A stretch of DNA of 64,000 bases from Micromonospora globbae (GCF_003610785.1 NZ_RAQQ01000001.1:186001-250000); one strand, 5' to 3'; positions 24,965-33,842 are shown, counted from the first letter of the stretch. Translations and numbers: made by a program. The notes: a model not told the origin generated them from the letters alone.

Positions 24965-26998
24965 TCAGCGGAGGAAGGCCGCGGCGACGCCGGCGTCGAC
25001 GGGCACGTGCAGCCCCGTCGTGTGCGACAGCTCGCCGCTGGTGAGCACGAAGACGGCGTTGGCCACATGGTCGGGCAGCACCTCCCGCTTGAGCAGGGTG
25101 CGCTGGGCGTAGAACTCGCCCAGCTTCTCCTCCGGCACCCCGTACACGGCGGCGCGCTGGGCGCCCCAGCCGCCGGCGAAGATGCCCGAGCCGCGGACCA
25201 CGCCGTCGGGGTTGACGCCGTTGACCCGGATGCCGTGGCCGCCGAGTTCGGCCGCGAGCAGGCGCACCTGGTGCGCCTGGTCGGCCTTGGCCGCGCCGTA
25301 GGCGACGTTGTTCGGGCCGGCGAACAGCGAGTTCTTGCTGGAGATGTAGACGATGTCGCCGCCCATGCCCTGGTCGACGAGGATCCGCGCGGCCTCCCGG
25401 GAGACCAGGAAGGACCCCTTGGCCATCACGTCGTGCTGCACGTCCCAGTCCGCCTCGGTCGTCTCCAGCAGCGGCTTGGAGATGGACAGCCCGGCGTTGT
25501 TGACGACCAGGTCCACCCCGCCGAACGCGAGCACGGCCTCGCGCAGGGCACGGGCCACGGCCGTGCCGTCGCTGACGTCGGCGGTGACGGCGACCGCCAC
25601 GTCGGCGTTCCCGATCTCGGCGGCCACGGTGGCGGCCGCGTCGGCGTCGCGGTCGGCGACGACGACGCAGGCGCCCTCGGCCGCGAGCCGGTGGGCGATG
25701 GCCCGGCCGATGCCGGAGCCGCCGCCGGTGACGAACGCGATCCGCGTGGCGAGGGGCTTGGGCTTCGGCATCCGCTTCAGCTTCGCCTCCTCCAGCGCCC
25801 AGTACTCGATGCGGAACTTCTCGGCCTCGTCGATGGGCGCGTACCGGGACACCGACTCGGCGCCGCGCATGACGTTGATGGCGTTGACGTAGAACTCGCC
25901 GGCCACCCGCGCGGTCTGCTTGTTGGCGCCGAAGCTGAACATGCCGACGCCCGGCACGAGGACGATGGCCGGGTCGGCGCCGCGCATCGGCGGGCTGTCC
26001 GCGCTCGCGTGCCGCTCGTAGTAGGCGCGGTAGTCCTCGCGGTACGCGGCGTGCAGCTCCCGCAGCCGCGCGATCGTCTCGTCGAGCGGCGCGGTGGGCG
26101 GCAGGTCGAGCACCATGGGCCGCACCTTGGTGCGCAGGAAGTGGTCCGGGCAGGACGTGCCGAGCGCCGCCAGCTCGGGGTGCCGGGCGCGGGCGACGAA
26201 GTCGAGCACGACGTCGCTGTCGGTGAAGTGGCCGACCTGCGGCCGGTCGGTCGAGGCGAGGCCGCGGACGACCGGCGCCAGGGCGGCGGCCCGCGCACGC
26301 CGCTCGTCGACCGGCAGCGGCTCGTAGCCCTCGACCACCGGGCCGAACGGCTCCGGCCGGCCGCGCTCGTCGAGGAACGCCTGCGCCGTCCGGATGATCT
26401 CCAGCGAACGCTGCTCGCACTCCTCGCTCGTCGCACCCCAGGCGGTGATCCCGTGCCCGCCCAGGATGACGCCGATCGCCTGCGGGTTGGCCCGCGCCAC
26501 GGCCGCGATGTCCAGGCCGAGCTGGAAGCCCGGCCGCCGCCACGGCACCCACACCACCCGGTCGCCGAAGATCTCCTTGGTCAGCTCGGGACCGTCGGCG
26601 GCCGTGGCGATGGCGATGCCGGCGTCGGGGTGCAGGTGGTCGACGTGCGCGGCGTCGACCAGGCCGTGCATCGCCGTGTCGATGGACGGCGCCGCACCGC
26701 CCCGCCCGTGCAGGCAGTAGTCGAAGGCCGCCACCATCTCGTCCTCCCGGTCGACCCCGGGGTAGACGTCCACGAGGGCGCGCAGCCGGTCCAGCCGGAG
26801 CACGGCGAGACCGGCCTCGGTGAGCGTCCCGAGGTCACCGCCGGACCCCTTGACCCACAGCAGGTCCACGGGCCCGCCGGTGACCGGGTCGGTGTCGCGG
26901 CCCTTCGCCGAGGTGTTGCCGCCGGCGTAGTTCGTCGTGGTCGGGTCGGCGCCGAGCCGGTTGCTCCGCGCGATCAGCGCCTGAACCTCGGAATGCAT
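24965..26998 (-). CDS. rhaEW: Bifunctional L-rhamnulose-1-phosphate aldolase / L-lactaldehyde dehydrogenase
   Basis: A 677-residue fusion. Residues about 1-390 form a class II aldolase domain with metal ligands in DHLHPDAGIAIA and the distal GGHGITAW. Residues about 420-677 form an SDR with TGGGSGIG cofactor site, NNAG, and Tyr-x3-Lys in AYGAAK. The aldolase gives dihydroxyacetone phosphate and L-lactaldehyde; the SDR is thought to oxidise the latter to L-lactate, as described for RhaEW of bacilli and actinobacteria. ATG 26998 after GTGAGG is preferred to GTG 27007. Confidence 0.93.
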   Translation of the reverse strand: MHSEVQALIARSNRLGADPTTTNYAGGNTSAKGRDTDPVTGGPVDLLWVKGSGGDLGTLTEAGLAVLRLDRLRALVDVYPGVDREDEMVAAFDYCLHGRGGAAPSIDTAMHGLVDAAHVDHLHPDAGIAIATAADGPELTKEIFGDRVVWVPWRRPGFQLGLDIAAVARANPQAIGVILGGHGITAWGATSEECEQRSLEIIRTAQAFLDERGRPEPFGPVVEGYEPLPVDERRARAAALAPVVRGLASTDRPQVGHFTDSDVVLDFVARARHPELAALGTSCPDHFLRTKVRPMVLDLPPTAPLDETIARLRELHAAYREDYRAYYERHASADSPPMRGADPAIVLVPGVGMFSFGANKQTARVAGEFYVNAINVMRGAESVSRYAPIDEAEKFRIEYWALEEAKLKRMPKPKPLATRIAFVTGGGSGIGRAIAHRLAAEGACVVVADRDADAAATVAAEIGNADVAVAVTADVSDGTAVARALREAVLAFGGVDLVVNNAGLSISKPLLETTEADWDVQHDVMAKGSFLVSREAARILVDQGMGGDIVYISSKNSLFAGPNNVAYGAAKADQAHQVRLLAAELGGHGIRVNGVNPDGVVRGSGIFAGGWGAQRAAVYGVPEEKLGEFYAQRTLLKREVLPDHVANAVFVLTSGELSHTTGLHVPVDAGVAAAFLR

Positions 26999-27036
26999 CG
27001 TCCTCACGTCCCTGTGTCGCGTGTCGTCGGTGGTGG

Positions 27037-28218
27037 TCAGGCGCCCCAGCCGGCCTGCTGCCCGCCGGCGCGCTCGGCGCGGATGCGCGCGAAGTAGCCG
27101 GAGCGGGCGTACGCGGCGATGGGGTCGGGGTCCAGCCCCATGTCGGCCCGCAGCTCGGCGAGCATCGGGCGGACGTCGGTGTGGTACGCGTCCATGAGCA
27201 CCGCGTTGGCGGTCAGCACGTCACCGGCGCGCTGCGCGGCGGCCAGCGCGTCCGCGTCGACGAGCAGCGCCTTCGCGGTGGCCTCCTGCACGTTCATCAC
27301 CGACCGGATGATCGCCGGGATCTTCGGCTCGATGTTGTGGCACTGGTCGAGCATGAACGCGATCCCGGCGTCCGGCCGCAGCGCGTCGCCGCGGACGATC
27401 TCGTGCATGATCCGGAACAGCTGGAACGGGTCCGCGGCGCCGACCATGAGGTCGTCGTCGGCGTAGAAGCGGGAGTTGAAGTCGAAGCCGCCGAGCTTCC
27501 CGGCGCGCAGCAGGAACGCCACGATGAACTCGATGTTGGTGCCCGGGGCGTGGTGGCCGGTGTCGATGACGACCTGCGCCTTCGGGCCGAGTTCCAGGCA
27601 GTGCGCGTACGCGGTGCCCCAGTCGGGGACGTCGGTGGTGTAGAAGGCCGGCTCGAACAGCTTGTACTCCAGCAGCAGCCGCTGGTCGTCGCCGAGCCGG
27701 TCGTACGCCTCGCGCAGCGCGGCGGCCAGCCGGTCCTGGCGCGCCCGGATGTCGTCCTGACCGGGGTAGTTGGTGCCGTCGGAGAACCACAGCTTCAGGT
27801 CCCGCGACCCGGTGCGGTCCATGATGTCCACGCATTCGAGCAGGTGGTCGATCGCCTTGCGCCGGACGCCCGGGTCCGGGTTGGTGACGCTGCCCAGCTT
27901 GTAGTCGTTGTCCTGGAACACGTTGGCGTTGATGGCGCCGAGCGTGACGCCCTGGTCGGTCGCGTACCGGGCCAGGTCCGCGTAGTCGTCGACGCGGTCC
28001 CACGGGATGTGCAGCGCCACGGTCGGGGCCACCCCGGTGAGCCGGTGCACCATGGCCGCGTCGGCGATCTTCTCGTACGGGTCACGCGGCACACCCTCCT
28101 GCGGGAACACCTTGAAGCGTGTGCCGGAGTTGGCGTACGCCCAGGAAGGGGTCTCGATGCGCTGGTTGCGCAGGGCCTGCGTGACCCGCTGCCGGGTCGG
28201 CGCGTCGGGGTGGGTCAT
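27037..28218 (-). CDS. rhaI: L-rhamnose isomerase (RhaI type)
   Basis: A 393-residue TIM-barrel isomerase converting L-rhamnose to L-rhamnulose. It is the Pseudomonas-type RhaI rather than E. coli RhaA: ETPSWAYANSGTRFKVF, LGAINANVFQDNDYKLGS, KLWFSDGTNYPGQDD, VVIDTGHHAPGTNIEFIV and GGFDFNSRFYADDDLMVGA carry the metal-binding Glu/Asp/His positions. The start overlaps the rhaM stop by 4 nt (ATGA). Confidence 0.94.
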   Translation of the reverse strand: MTHPDAPTRQRVTQALRNQRIETPSWAYANSGTRFKVFPQEGVPRDPYEKIADAAMVHRLTGVAPTVALHIPWDRVDDYADLARYATDQGVTLGAINANVFQDNDYKLGSVTNPDPGVRRKAIDHLLECVDIMDRTGSRDLKLWFSDGTNYPGQDDIRARQDRLAAALREAYDRLGDDQRLLLEYKLFEPAFYTTDVPDWGTAYAHCLELGPKAQVVIDTGHHAPGTNIEFIVAFLLRAGKLGGFDFNSRFYADDDLMVGAADPFQLFRIMHEIVRGDALRPDAGIAFMLDQCHNIEPKIPAIIRSVMNVQEATAKALLVDADALAAAQRAGDVLTANAVLMDAYHTDVRPMLAELRADMGLDPDPIAAYARSGYFARIRAERAGGQQAGWGA

Positions 28219-28568
28219 GGAGTTTCTCCCGTCTGCGCGGCGAGCTGAGCCGCAAGGTTGAAGACCTCGTCCAGCGGCCGCATGGCGCGGTCGGGCGTGT
28301 CCTGGTCGAGGTCGAGGAAGAACGACGCCATCTCCGCCTGCCAGCGGGCGTTGACGTCGCGGGCCTGCATGGCGGCCTGGGCCGCCGCGAAGTCGTCGGT
28401 CACCAGGAACCCCACGAGCAGGCCGTCCTCCCGGAGGAAGAGCGAGTAGTCGTGCCAACCGCACTCCGCCAGCGCGGTCAGCATCTCCGGCCAGACCCGC
28501 TCGTGCCGGGCGCGGTACTCGTCCAGCCGGGCGGGATCGACCTGGAGGGTGAAGCAGACGCGGGGCAT
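28215..28568 (-). CDS. rhaM: L-rhamnose mutarotase
   Basis: A 117-residue dimeric ferredoxin-like protein interconverting alpha- and beta-L-rhamnose. Motifs: VCFTLQVDPARLDEYRARHERVWPEM (catalytic His), LREDGLLVGFLVTDDF, and the tail RPLDEVFNLA. ATG 28568 gives the normal family length. It is separated from rhaS by a strong hairpin and coupled to rhaI. Confidence 0.93.
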   Translation of the reverse strand: MPRVCFTLQVDPARLDEYRARHERVWPEMLTALAECGWHDYSLFLREDGLLVGFLVTDDFAAAQAAMQARDVNARWQAEMASFFLDLDQDTPDRAMRPLDEVFNLAAQLAAQTGETP

Positions 28569-28587
28569 GGTTCTCCCGTCGGTGCCT

Positions 28588-28629
28588 CCGCCGGTGGTGC
28601 CGGCGCCGGCGCGCCGGCACCACCGGCGG
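28588..28629 (-). terminator. Strong intercistronic hairpin after rhaS
   Basis: An 18-bp perfect inverted repeat with a 6-nt loop (arms 28588-28605 and 28612-28629) lies 3 nt after the rhaS stop and before rhaM. It lacks a U-tract. A partial terminator or a block to 3' decay would leave transport mRNA more abundant than catabolic mRNA. Confidence 0.7.
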
Positions 28630-28632
28630 CGG

Positions 28633-29718
28633 TCAGAAGTCGAACTGGTCGATGTTGTTCTTGTCGAAGACGGTGGGCGGCCCGAGGACGACCACGCCGT
28701 CCTTGCCGACGGTGTACTCGCCGAGCTTGCCGGCCGTGAACTTCTCGCCCTCGGCGCCGGTGATCTGGCCGGAGGCCAGCGCGGCGCCCGCGTACGCGGC
28801 AAGGTAGCCGAGGTCCGCCGGGTTCCACAGGGCGAACGCGTCGACCGTGCCGTCCTTCACGTACTCGCGCATCTGGTTCGGGGTGCCCAGGCCGGTGAGC
28901 TTGACCTTGCCCTTGTACTGCGACCCGCTGAGGTAGCGGGCGGCGGCGGCCACGCCGACGGTGGTCGGCGAGATGATGCCCTTCAGGTTCGGGTACGACT
29001 GGAGCAGGCCCTGGGTCTCCTGGAACGACTTCTGGTCCTCGTCGTTGCCGTACGCGACGGTGACCAGCTTGATCTTGCTGTACTCGGGCTTCTTCAACTC
29101 CTCCTTCATCAGCTCGATCCAGGCGTTCTGGTTGGTGGCGTTGGCGGTCGCGGAGAGGATGGCGATCTCGCCCTCGCCGCCGATCTGCTCGGAGATGAGC
29201 TTGACCTGGTTCTCGGCGATGCCCTCGGCCGTCACCTGGTTGACGAAGATCTGCCGGCACTCCGGCTTGGTGTCGGAGTCGAACGTCACGATCTTGGCGC
29301 CGGCCGCCTTGGCCTGGTTGAGCGCGCCGCAGATCGCGTTCGGGTCGTTCGCCGAGGTGACGATCACGTCCATGCCCTGCTGGGACAGGGTGTTGATGTA
29401 GCTGACCTGCGACGAGGCGCTGGCCTCGGACGGGCCGACCTCCTTGAACTCGCCCTTGATCTCGGTGACCGCCGTCTTGCCGCCGTTGTCCGAGACCGTG
29501 AAGTAGGGGTTGTTCACCTGCTTCGGCAGGAAGGCGATCTTGAGGCCCTCCTTGATCGGGGCGTCCGGGTTGGCGGCGCCGCTGGCCTGGCTGCCGCCGC
29601 CGGATTCGTTGCCGGAGTTCTCCCGGGTGGTGCCGCCGCAGGCGGTGGCGGTGAGCAGCAGTGCGGCGACGGTGAGGCCGGTGGCCCCGACACGGAGTCT
29701 TCTGCGGTACGCGGACAT
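28633..29718 (-). CDS. rhaS: Rhamnose ABC transporter substrate-binding lipoprotein
   Basis: A 361-residue type 1 periplasmic-binding-fold protein. The signal peptide ends with lipobox TATAC (Cys27), then a Gly/Ser/Asn linker. The core has KIAFLPKQVNNPYF, SYINTLSQQGMDVIVTSANDPNAIC and IVTFDSDTK, matching RhaS and autoinducer-2-type binding proteins. Encoded with two permeases and a two-domain ATPase in the CUT2 order rhaT-P-Q-S. Confidence 0.92.
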   Translation of the reverse strand: MSAYRRRLRVGATGLTVAALLLTATACGGTTRENSGNESGGGSQASGAANPDAPIKEGLKIAFLPKQVNNPYFTVSDNGGKTAVTEIKGEFKEVGPSEASASSQVSYINTLSQQGMDVIVTSANDPNAICGALNQAKAAGAKIVTFDSDTKPECRQIFVNQVTAEGIAENQVKLISEQIGGEGEIAILSATANATNQNAWIELMKEELKKPEYSKIKLVTVAYGNDEDQKSFQETQGLLQSYPNLKGIISPTTVGVAAAARYLSGSQYKGKVKLTGLGTPNQMREYVKDGTVDAFALWNPADLGYLAAYAGAALASGQITGAEGEKFTAGKLGEYTVGKDGVVVLGPPTVFDKNNIDQFDF

Positions 29719-29752
29719 CGCTATCCTTCCGGGGGATCTGGTGGTGGGGGAA

Positions 29753-30835
29753 TCACCGCGCGACGGGGGTGGCGCGTTGTCGTCGGCGGTGCAGCCGGCC
29801 GCGGACGTCCGCGACCGCGTTGGGCAGCACGACGGAGGCGATGAGCAGCGCCCCCGTGACGATCGTCAACGCGTTGGCGTCGACGTCGGCGAGTTGCAGC
29901 GCGTTGCGCAGCACACCGAGGAGCAGGACGCCGGCGACCACGCCGATCAGGCCGCCGCGCCCGCCGAAGATCGACACGCCGCCGAGCAGGACGGCGGTCA
30001 CCACGGTGAGTTCGAGCCCCGTGGCGTTGTCGCCGCGGGCGCTCGCGTAGCGCAGCGTCCAGAAGACGCCGACCAGACCGCAGACCGCGCCCGAGGCCAC
30101 GAACAGCCAGAACTTCGTCCGCGCCACGGACACGCCGGCGAAGGTGGCCGCCTGGTCGTTGTTGCCCATGGCGTAGAGCGCCCGGCCGGCCGGCGTGGCG
30201 TGCAGCACGACGCCGAACACGAGCGCCAGCAGCAGCACCGGGACGACCGCGACCGGGATCGACGTGCCGGGGATGCTCCGGACGGCGGCGGCCGTCCAGT
30301 CGCCCGGGAAGTCGGCCACCGCCTGGTCGCCGAGGACCACGAAGGACAGTCCCCGGTACAGGGCGAGCGTGCCGATGGTCACGGCCAGCGACGGCAGCCC
30401 GAAACCGGTGACGAACACGCCGTTGAACGCGCCGAGCACGGCGCCGAGCAGCACCACGAGCACGCAGATCAGCTCCAGCGACAGCCCGCTGGACAGCCAC
30501 ATCTGACCCATGAGCGTGCTGCACAGGCCGACGGTGCTGGCCACCGACAGGTCGATCTCGCCGGTGATGACGATGAGCGTCATGGGCAGCGCGAGCAGGG
30601 CCAGCGGCACCAGGTCGAGCAGCAGGAACTGGACGTTGCGGCCGGTGGCGAAGTTCTGCACCGTCGCGCTGGCCAGCAGGGTGGCGACCACCAGCGCGGC
30701 CACGACCGCCGCGTCCCAGGACCCGAGCGCGCCGCGCAGCCCGGCCAGGCGGCCCGCCCCCCGCTCGCCGCCGGCGCCGGGCGGCTCGGCCTCGGCGCCG
30801 ACGGGCGGCGCGGCGTACAGGCTGTCATGCGCCAT
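29753..30835 (-). CDS. rhaQ: Rhamnose ABC transporter permease RhaQ
   Basis: A 360-residue CUT2 permease (BPD_transp_2) with 8-10 TM segments. Motifs: LIVITGEIDLSVASTVGLCS, GAFNGVFVTGFGLPSLAVTIGTLALYRGLSFV, and the late GGVSIFGGRGGLIGVVAGVLLLG. ATG 30835 overlaps the rhaP end by 11 bp, indicating coupled translation. RhaP and RhaQ are paralogues that probably form a heterodimer; which is which follows gene order only. Confidence 0.9.
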   Translation of the reverse strand: MAHDSLYAAPPVGAEAEPPGAGGERGAGRLAGLRGALGSWDAAVVAALVVATLLASATVQNFATGRNVQFLLLDLVPLALLALPMTLIVITGEIDLSVASTVGLCSTLMGQMWLSSGLSLELICVLVVLLGAVLGAFNGVFVTGFGLPSLAVTIGTLALYRGLSFVVLGDQAVADFPGDWTAAAVRSIPGTSIPVAVVPVLLLALVFGVVLHATPAGRALYAMGNNDQAATFAGVSVARTKFWLFVASGAVCGLVGVFWTLRYASARGDNATGLELTVVTAVLLGGVSIFGGRGGLIGVVAGVLLLGVLRNALQLADVDANALTIVTGALLIASVVLPNAVADVRGRLHRRRQRATPVAR

Positions 30836-31883
30836 GAGCGCTTCTCCCTCTGAGCCGGGCCGCCATCCGCACGGCCAGGAGGCGGTCCAGGCCGATGGCG
30901 GCGAGGATGAGCGCGCCGACCACGGCCTGCTGCCAGAACGGGTCGATGCGCAGGACGGCCAGCGAACTGCCGATCGTGGTGAGCAGGACGGCGCCGAGCG
31001 CCGCACCGTAGGCGCTGCCGCTGCCGCCGAAGATCGCCACGCCGCCGACCACGGCGGCCGCCACGACCTGGAGTTCCAGGCCCGTGCCGGCGGCCGCGTC
31101 GAGCGTGCCGAACCGGGCCGCGTAGAGCACGCCGGCGAGCCCGGCGAGCGCGCCGTTGGCGACGAACACCGCGAAGACCCGCCGGCCGACCGGGATGCCG
31201 GAGAGCCGCGCCGCCGCCGGCTCGGAGCCGATGGCGTACAGCTCGCGGCCGCTGCGGTAGGCGCGCAGGTAGTAGCCGACGACGGCGACCACCACGAGCG
31301 CCACCAGGAAGAGCACGGGTACGCCGAGCACCGTCTGGTTGCCCAGGCGCAGGAAGGACCGGGGCATGTCGGCGGCGTTGATCTGCCGCCCGGAGGCCCA
31401 GTAGTAGTCGACGCCGCGGAAGGCGTAGAGGGTGCCGAGGGTGATGACGAGCGCCGGCACCTTCGCCACCGCGATGAGCCCACCGTTGACGACCCCGCAC
31501 AGCGCGCCGAGCGCGACGCCGAGCAGGAGCGCCACCGGCCAGGGCGTGCCGGGCGCGGCGAGGAAGAGGGAGCCGGTCGCGAAGGCCACCAGGCCGAGGA
31601 TCGAGCCGACGGACAGGTCGACGTTGCGGGTGACGATGACCAGCGTCTGCCCGACCGCGAGGATCACCAGGATCGCGCAGCCCAGCAGCAGGTCCTTGAC
31701 GCTCTGCCCACTCAGGAAGCGCTCGTTGCGCAGCGTGGTGACGAGGACCAGCGCGGCGAGCGCGAGCAGCAGGCTCAGCTCGCGTACGGCGAGCAGCCGC
31801 TCGGCGAGGCCGCGGCGCCGCGGGTCCGGGCCGGTGGGCGGGTGGCCGTCGACGCGCTCCGGCGCCCCAGCAGTGACGCTCAT
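30825..31883 (-). CDS. rhaP: Rhamnose ABC transporter permease RhaP
   Basis: A 352-residue CUT2 permease. Motifs: LVIVTRNVDLSVGSILGLVAF, GVVNGGLIAVAKVPALVITLGTLYAFRGVDYYW, and GGVAIFGGSGSAYGAALGAVLL. The GTLYAFRG segment and the DLS motif are the membrane signature of ribose/rhamnose-type importers. A 76-nt repeat-like element separates it from rhaT. ATG 31883 follows GAGGTGG supplied by that element. Confidence 0.9.
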   Translation of the reverse strand: MSVTAGAPERVDGHPPTGPDPRRRGLAERLLAVRELSLLLALAALVLVTTLRNERFLSGQSVKDLLLGCAILVILAVGQTLVIVTRNVDLSVGSILGLVAFATGSLFLAAPGTPWPVALLLGVALGALCGVVNGGLIAVAKVPALVITLGTLYAFRGVDYYWASGRQINAADMPRSFLRLGNQTVLGVPVLFLVALVVVAVVGYYLRAYRSGRELYAIGSEPAAARLSGIPVGRRVFAVFVANGALAGLAGVLYAARFGTLDAAAGTGLELQVVAAAVVGGVAIFGGSGSAYGAALGAVLLTTIGSSLAVLRIDPFWQQAVVGALILAAIGLDRLLAVRMAARLRGRSAHGA

Positions 31884-31960
31884 GCCGCCACCTCGCTCCG
31901 CTCGGCGCCGGCACGAGACACCACCGCACCGTGCCGATGATTCACTCGCTGACGCTCGCT
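31884..31960. repeat. Repeat-like intercistronic element between rhaT and rhaP
   Basis: The insert begins at the rhaT stop (TGAGCGAGCGTCAGCGAGTG on the minus strand) and ends GAGCGGAGCGAGGTGG, just before the rhaP start. It carries a 7-bp stem, CGGCACG (31909-31915) with CGTGCCG (31930-31936). Its punctuated GAGCGAGCG composition is unlike neighbouring code and resembles short interspersed elements I recall from Micromonosporaceae. It is open in one frame, and supplies the rhaP ribosome site. Confidence 0.5.
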
Positions 31961-33483
31961 CATGCCTGTGCTCCTTGGCCGGTGGCGGCGAACATCACCG
32001 AGGTCTCGTCCGCCTCGGCGCGGGGCAGCTCGCGGACCAGGCGGCCCTCGTGCATGACGAGGACCCGGTCGGCCATGCCGAGCACCTCGGGCAGCTCGCT
32101 GCTGATCATCAGGATGGCCAGCCCCTCGTTGGCCAGTTCGGAGAGGAGCCGGTGGACCTCGGCCTTGGTGCCGACGTCGATGCCGCGGGTGGGCTCGTCG
32201 ATGATGAGGATCCGCGGTTCGGTGGCGAGCCACTTGGCGAGCACCACCTTCTGCTGGTTGCCGCCGGACAGGGTGGCCACCGGCGCGGTGAGGCGGGACG
32301 TCTTCACCTGGAGCCGCCGCGTCCAGCGCCGGGCCTCGGCCCGCTCGGCCCCGCCGAGCAGCAGGCCCAGCCGGCTCAGCGCCCGGCGCCGGGCCAGTGT
32401 CGCGTTGCGTTCCACCGACAGCTCCATCACGAGGCCCTGCTGGCGGCGGTCCTCCGGCACCAGGGCCATGCCCGCGGCGATCGCCTTGCGGGGGCTGCCG
32501 GGCGGCAGGACGGTGCCGGCCACGCGGACCTCGCCGGCGTCGTAGCGGTCCACGCCGAAGACCGCCCGGGCCACCTCGCTGCGGCCGGCGCCCACCAGCC
32601 CGGCCAGCGCCACGATCTCCCCGCCCCGGACGCTGAACGACACGTCGGAGAAGACACCGGCGCGCGTGAGCCCACGGACCTCCAGGAGCGTGTCGCGCAG
32701 CGGGGCGTCCTGCTTGGGGTAGAGCGAGGAGACCTCCCGCCCGACCATGCGCCGCACCACCTCGTCCACCGTGAGGTCGGCGGCGCGGTCGCTGGAGACC
32801 CAGGCGCCGTCGCGCAGGACCGTGATCCGCTGGCACAGGTCGAAGACCTCGTCGAAGCGGTGCGAGATGAACAGCACGGCGGCCCCGCGCTCGCACAGCG
32901 ACCGGGCGACGCCGAACAGACGTTCCACCTCGACGCCGGAGAGCGCGGCGGTCGGTTCGTCCATCACGAGGATCCGGGCGTCGAAGGAGAGCGCCTTGGC
33001 GATCTCGACGAGCTGCTGGTCGGCGATGGACAGTCCGCGCGCGGGGCGGGCCGGGTCGATCCGGACGCCGAGGCGGGCGAAGAGCCGCTCGGCGTCGCGG
33101 TTCATGGCCGCGGTGTCGATGCGGCGCAGGCCGCGCAACGGCTGCCGGCCCATGAAGATGTTCTCCGCGACGGACAGGTCGGGGAACAGGGTGGGCTCCT
33201 GGTAGATGACCGCGATGCCGGCGGCCCGGGCGTCGGCGGGGCCGCGCAGCTCCAGGGGCTGGCCGTCGAGGGTCATCCGGCCGGTGTCCGGCGCGTGCGC
33301 CCCGGCGAGGATCTTCACCAGGGTGGACTTGCCGGCACCGTTCTCGCCGACCAGGGCGTGCGCCTCGCCGGGGTGCAGCTCCAGGTGCACGCCGCGGAGC
33401 GCGGCGACGGCGCCGAAGGACTTCGTGACGCCGTCGAGTACCAGCAGCGGAGCGCTGTCCGCGCCCGGTGCGCCGGGGCTCAT
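31960..33483 (-). CDS. rhaT: Rhamnose ABC transporter ATP-binding protein (two NBDs)
   Basis: A 507-residue CUT2 ATPase with tandem ABC domains. The first has Walker [10 protein letters not shown], signature-region [15 protein letters not shown] and Walker B ILVMDEPT. The second has a degenerate Walker A (GLVGAGRSE), signature [15 protein letters not shown] and [12 protein letters not shown]. That asymmetry is typical of sugar CUT2 ATPases. It is the first gene of the rha-lut operon; its SD (AGGAGGGG) directly follows the LacI-type operator. Confidence 0.93.
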   Translation of the reverse strand: MSPGAPGADSAPLLVLDGVTKSFGAVAALRGVHLELHPGEAHALVGENGAGKSTLVKILAGAHAPDTGRMTLDGQPLELRGPADARAAGIAVIYQEPTLFPDLSVAENIFMGRQPLRGLRRIDTAAMNRDAERLFARLGVRIDPARPARGLSIADQQLVEIAKALSFDARILVMDEPTAALSGVEVERLFGVARSLCERGAAVLFISHRFDEVFDLCQRITVLRDGAWVSSDRAADLTVDEVVRRMVGREVSSLYPKQDAPLRDTLLEVRGLTRAGVFSDVSFSVRGGEIVALAGLVGAGRSEVARAVFGVDRYDAGEVRVAGTVLPPGSPRKAIAAGMALVPEDRRQQGLVMELSVERNATLARRRALSRLGLLLGGAERAEARRWTRRLQVKTSRLTAPVATLSGGNQQKVVLAKWLATEPRILIIDEPTRGIDVGTKAEVHRLLSELANEGLAILMISSELPEVLGMADRVLVMHEGRLVRELPRAEADETSVMFAATGQGAQA

Positions 33484-33495
33484 CCGATCCCCTCC

Positions 33496-33507
33496 TGAAT
33501 CGTTTCA
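33496..33507. promoter_or_regulatory. LacI-type operator at the rha-lut operon
   Basis: TGAATCGTTTCA is a 12-bp near-palindrome centred on CG, the classical LacI-family geometry. It lies between the predicted transcription start (about 33515) and the rhaT Shine-Dalgarno sequence, so bound repressor would block elongation and initiation. The same 12-mer recurs at 46631-46642. Confidence 0.8.
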
Positions 33508-33521
33508 TGAGTTGTGCATGG

Positions 33522-33551
33522 ACGGTAGGGGCAGCCCTTCGGGACCGTCAA
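33522..33551 (-). promoter_or_regulatory. Sigma-70 type promoter of the rha-lut operon
   Basis: On the minus strand TTGACG (33551-33546), an 18-nt spacer and TACCGT (33527-33522) form a good promoter. The operator lies immediately downstream, about +8 to +19 of the predicted start. Confidence 0.6.
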
Positions 33552-33634
33552 GAGTTTCCCGGCGATTTCCTCCCTGTTACCGTCTGGACTCCGTGGACTC
33601 CGTCGCGCCAGCGGCGACGCCGCCCCGGTCGTGT

Positions 33635-33755
33635 GGCCGGAGTCGGCAACATCCACGATGTAGTGGCCTCAGCCGCGGCCGGAGTCGACAACATCCAGGA
33701 TGTAGTGGCCTCACCCGCGGCCCGTGCCGGCAACATCCAGGATGTAGTGGCCTCC
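33635..33755. repeat. Three tandem 42-bp repeats with internal palindromes
   Basis: Units begin CAACATCCA at 33647, 33689 and 33731, exactly 42 bp apart, and share CAACATCCAGGATGTAGTGG-CCTC plus most of a CCGCGGCC-GAGTC spacer. Each carries ACATCC-N-GGATGT; the first copy has one mismatch. The period equals four DNA turns, so the three dyads face the same side. They lie in the rhaT/lacI gap (33484-33966), which has no convincing gene. Confidence 0.85.
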
Positions 33756-33830
33756 GCGCGGACGGGACGCGCGTGCGCTCGTGAGCGCCGGGACGGACGC
33801 GGGCACGCCGGACGACGAGGGGCGACTGGA

Positions 33831-33842
33831 TGAAACGTTTTA
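33831..33842. promoter_or_regulatory. LacI-type operator at the regulator's own promoter
   Basis: TGAAACGTTTTA matches the other two operators in a 12-bp CG-centred dyad. A TATACA -10 element follows at 33848-33853, so the operator would lie in the -35/-10 spacer of the regulator promoter, suited to autorepression. The -35 box is poor. Confidence 0.7.

Noticed and set aside
23307..26552. 1081-codon minus-strand frame covering rhaB and more
   Set aside because: Only its last 477 codons are rhaB. The first part is out of frame with rhaEW and the HTH gene and shows no domains.
33635..33755. Possible small CRISPR array
   Set aside because: Only three units, spacers are also conserved, the repeat is longer than typical and no cas genes are present.
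33468..33833. Plus-strand frame with 14-residue repeats (NIQDVVAS) over the 42-bp array
   Set aside because: It begins inside rhaT antisense, lacks a ribosome site, has skewed codons outside the repeats, and is better explained as DNA-level repeats.
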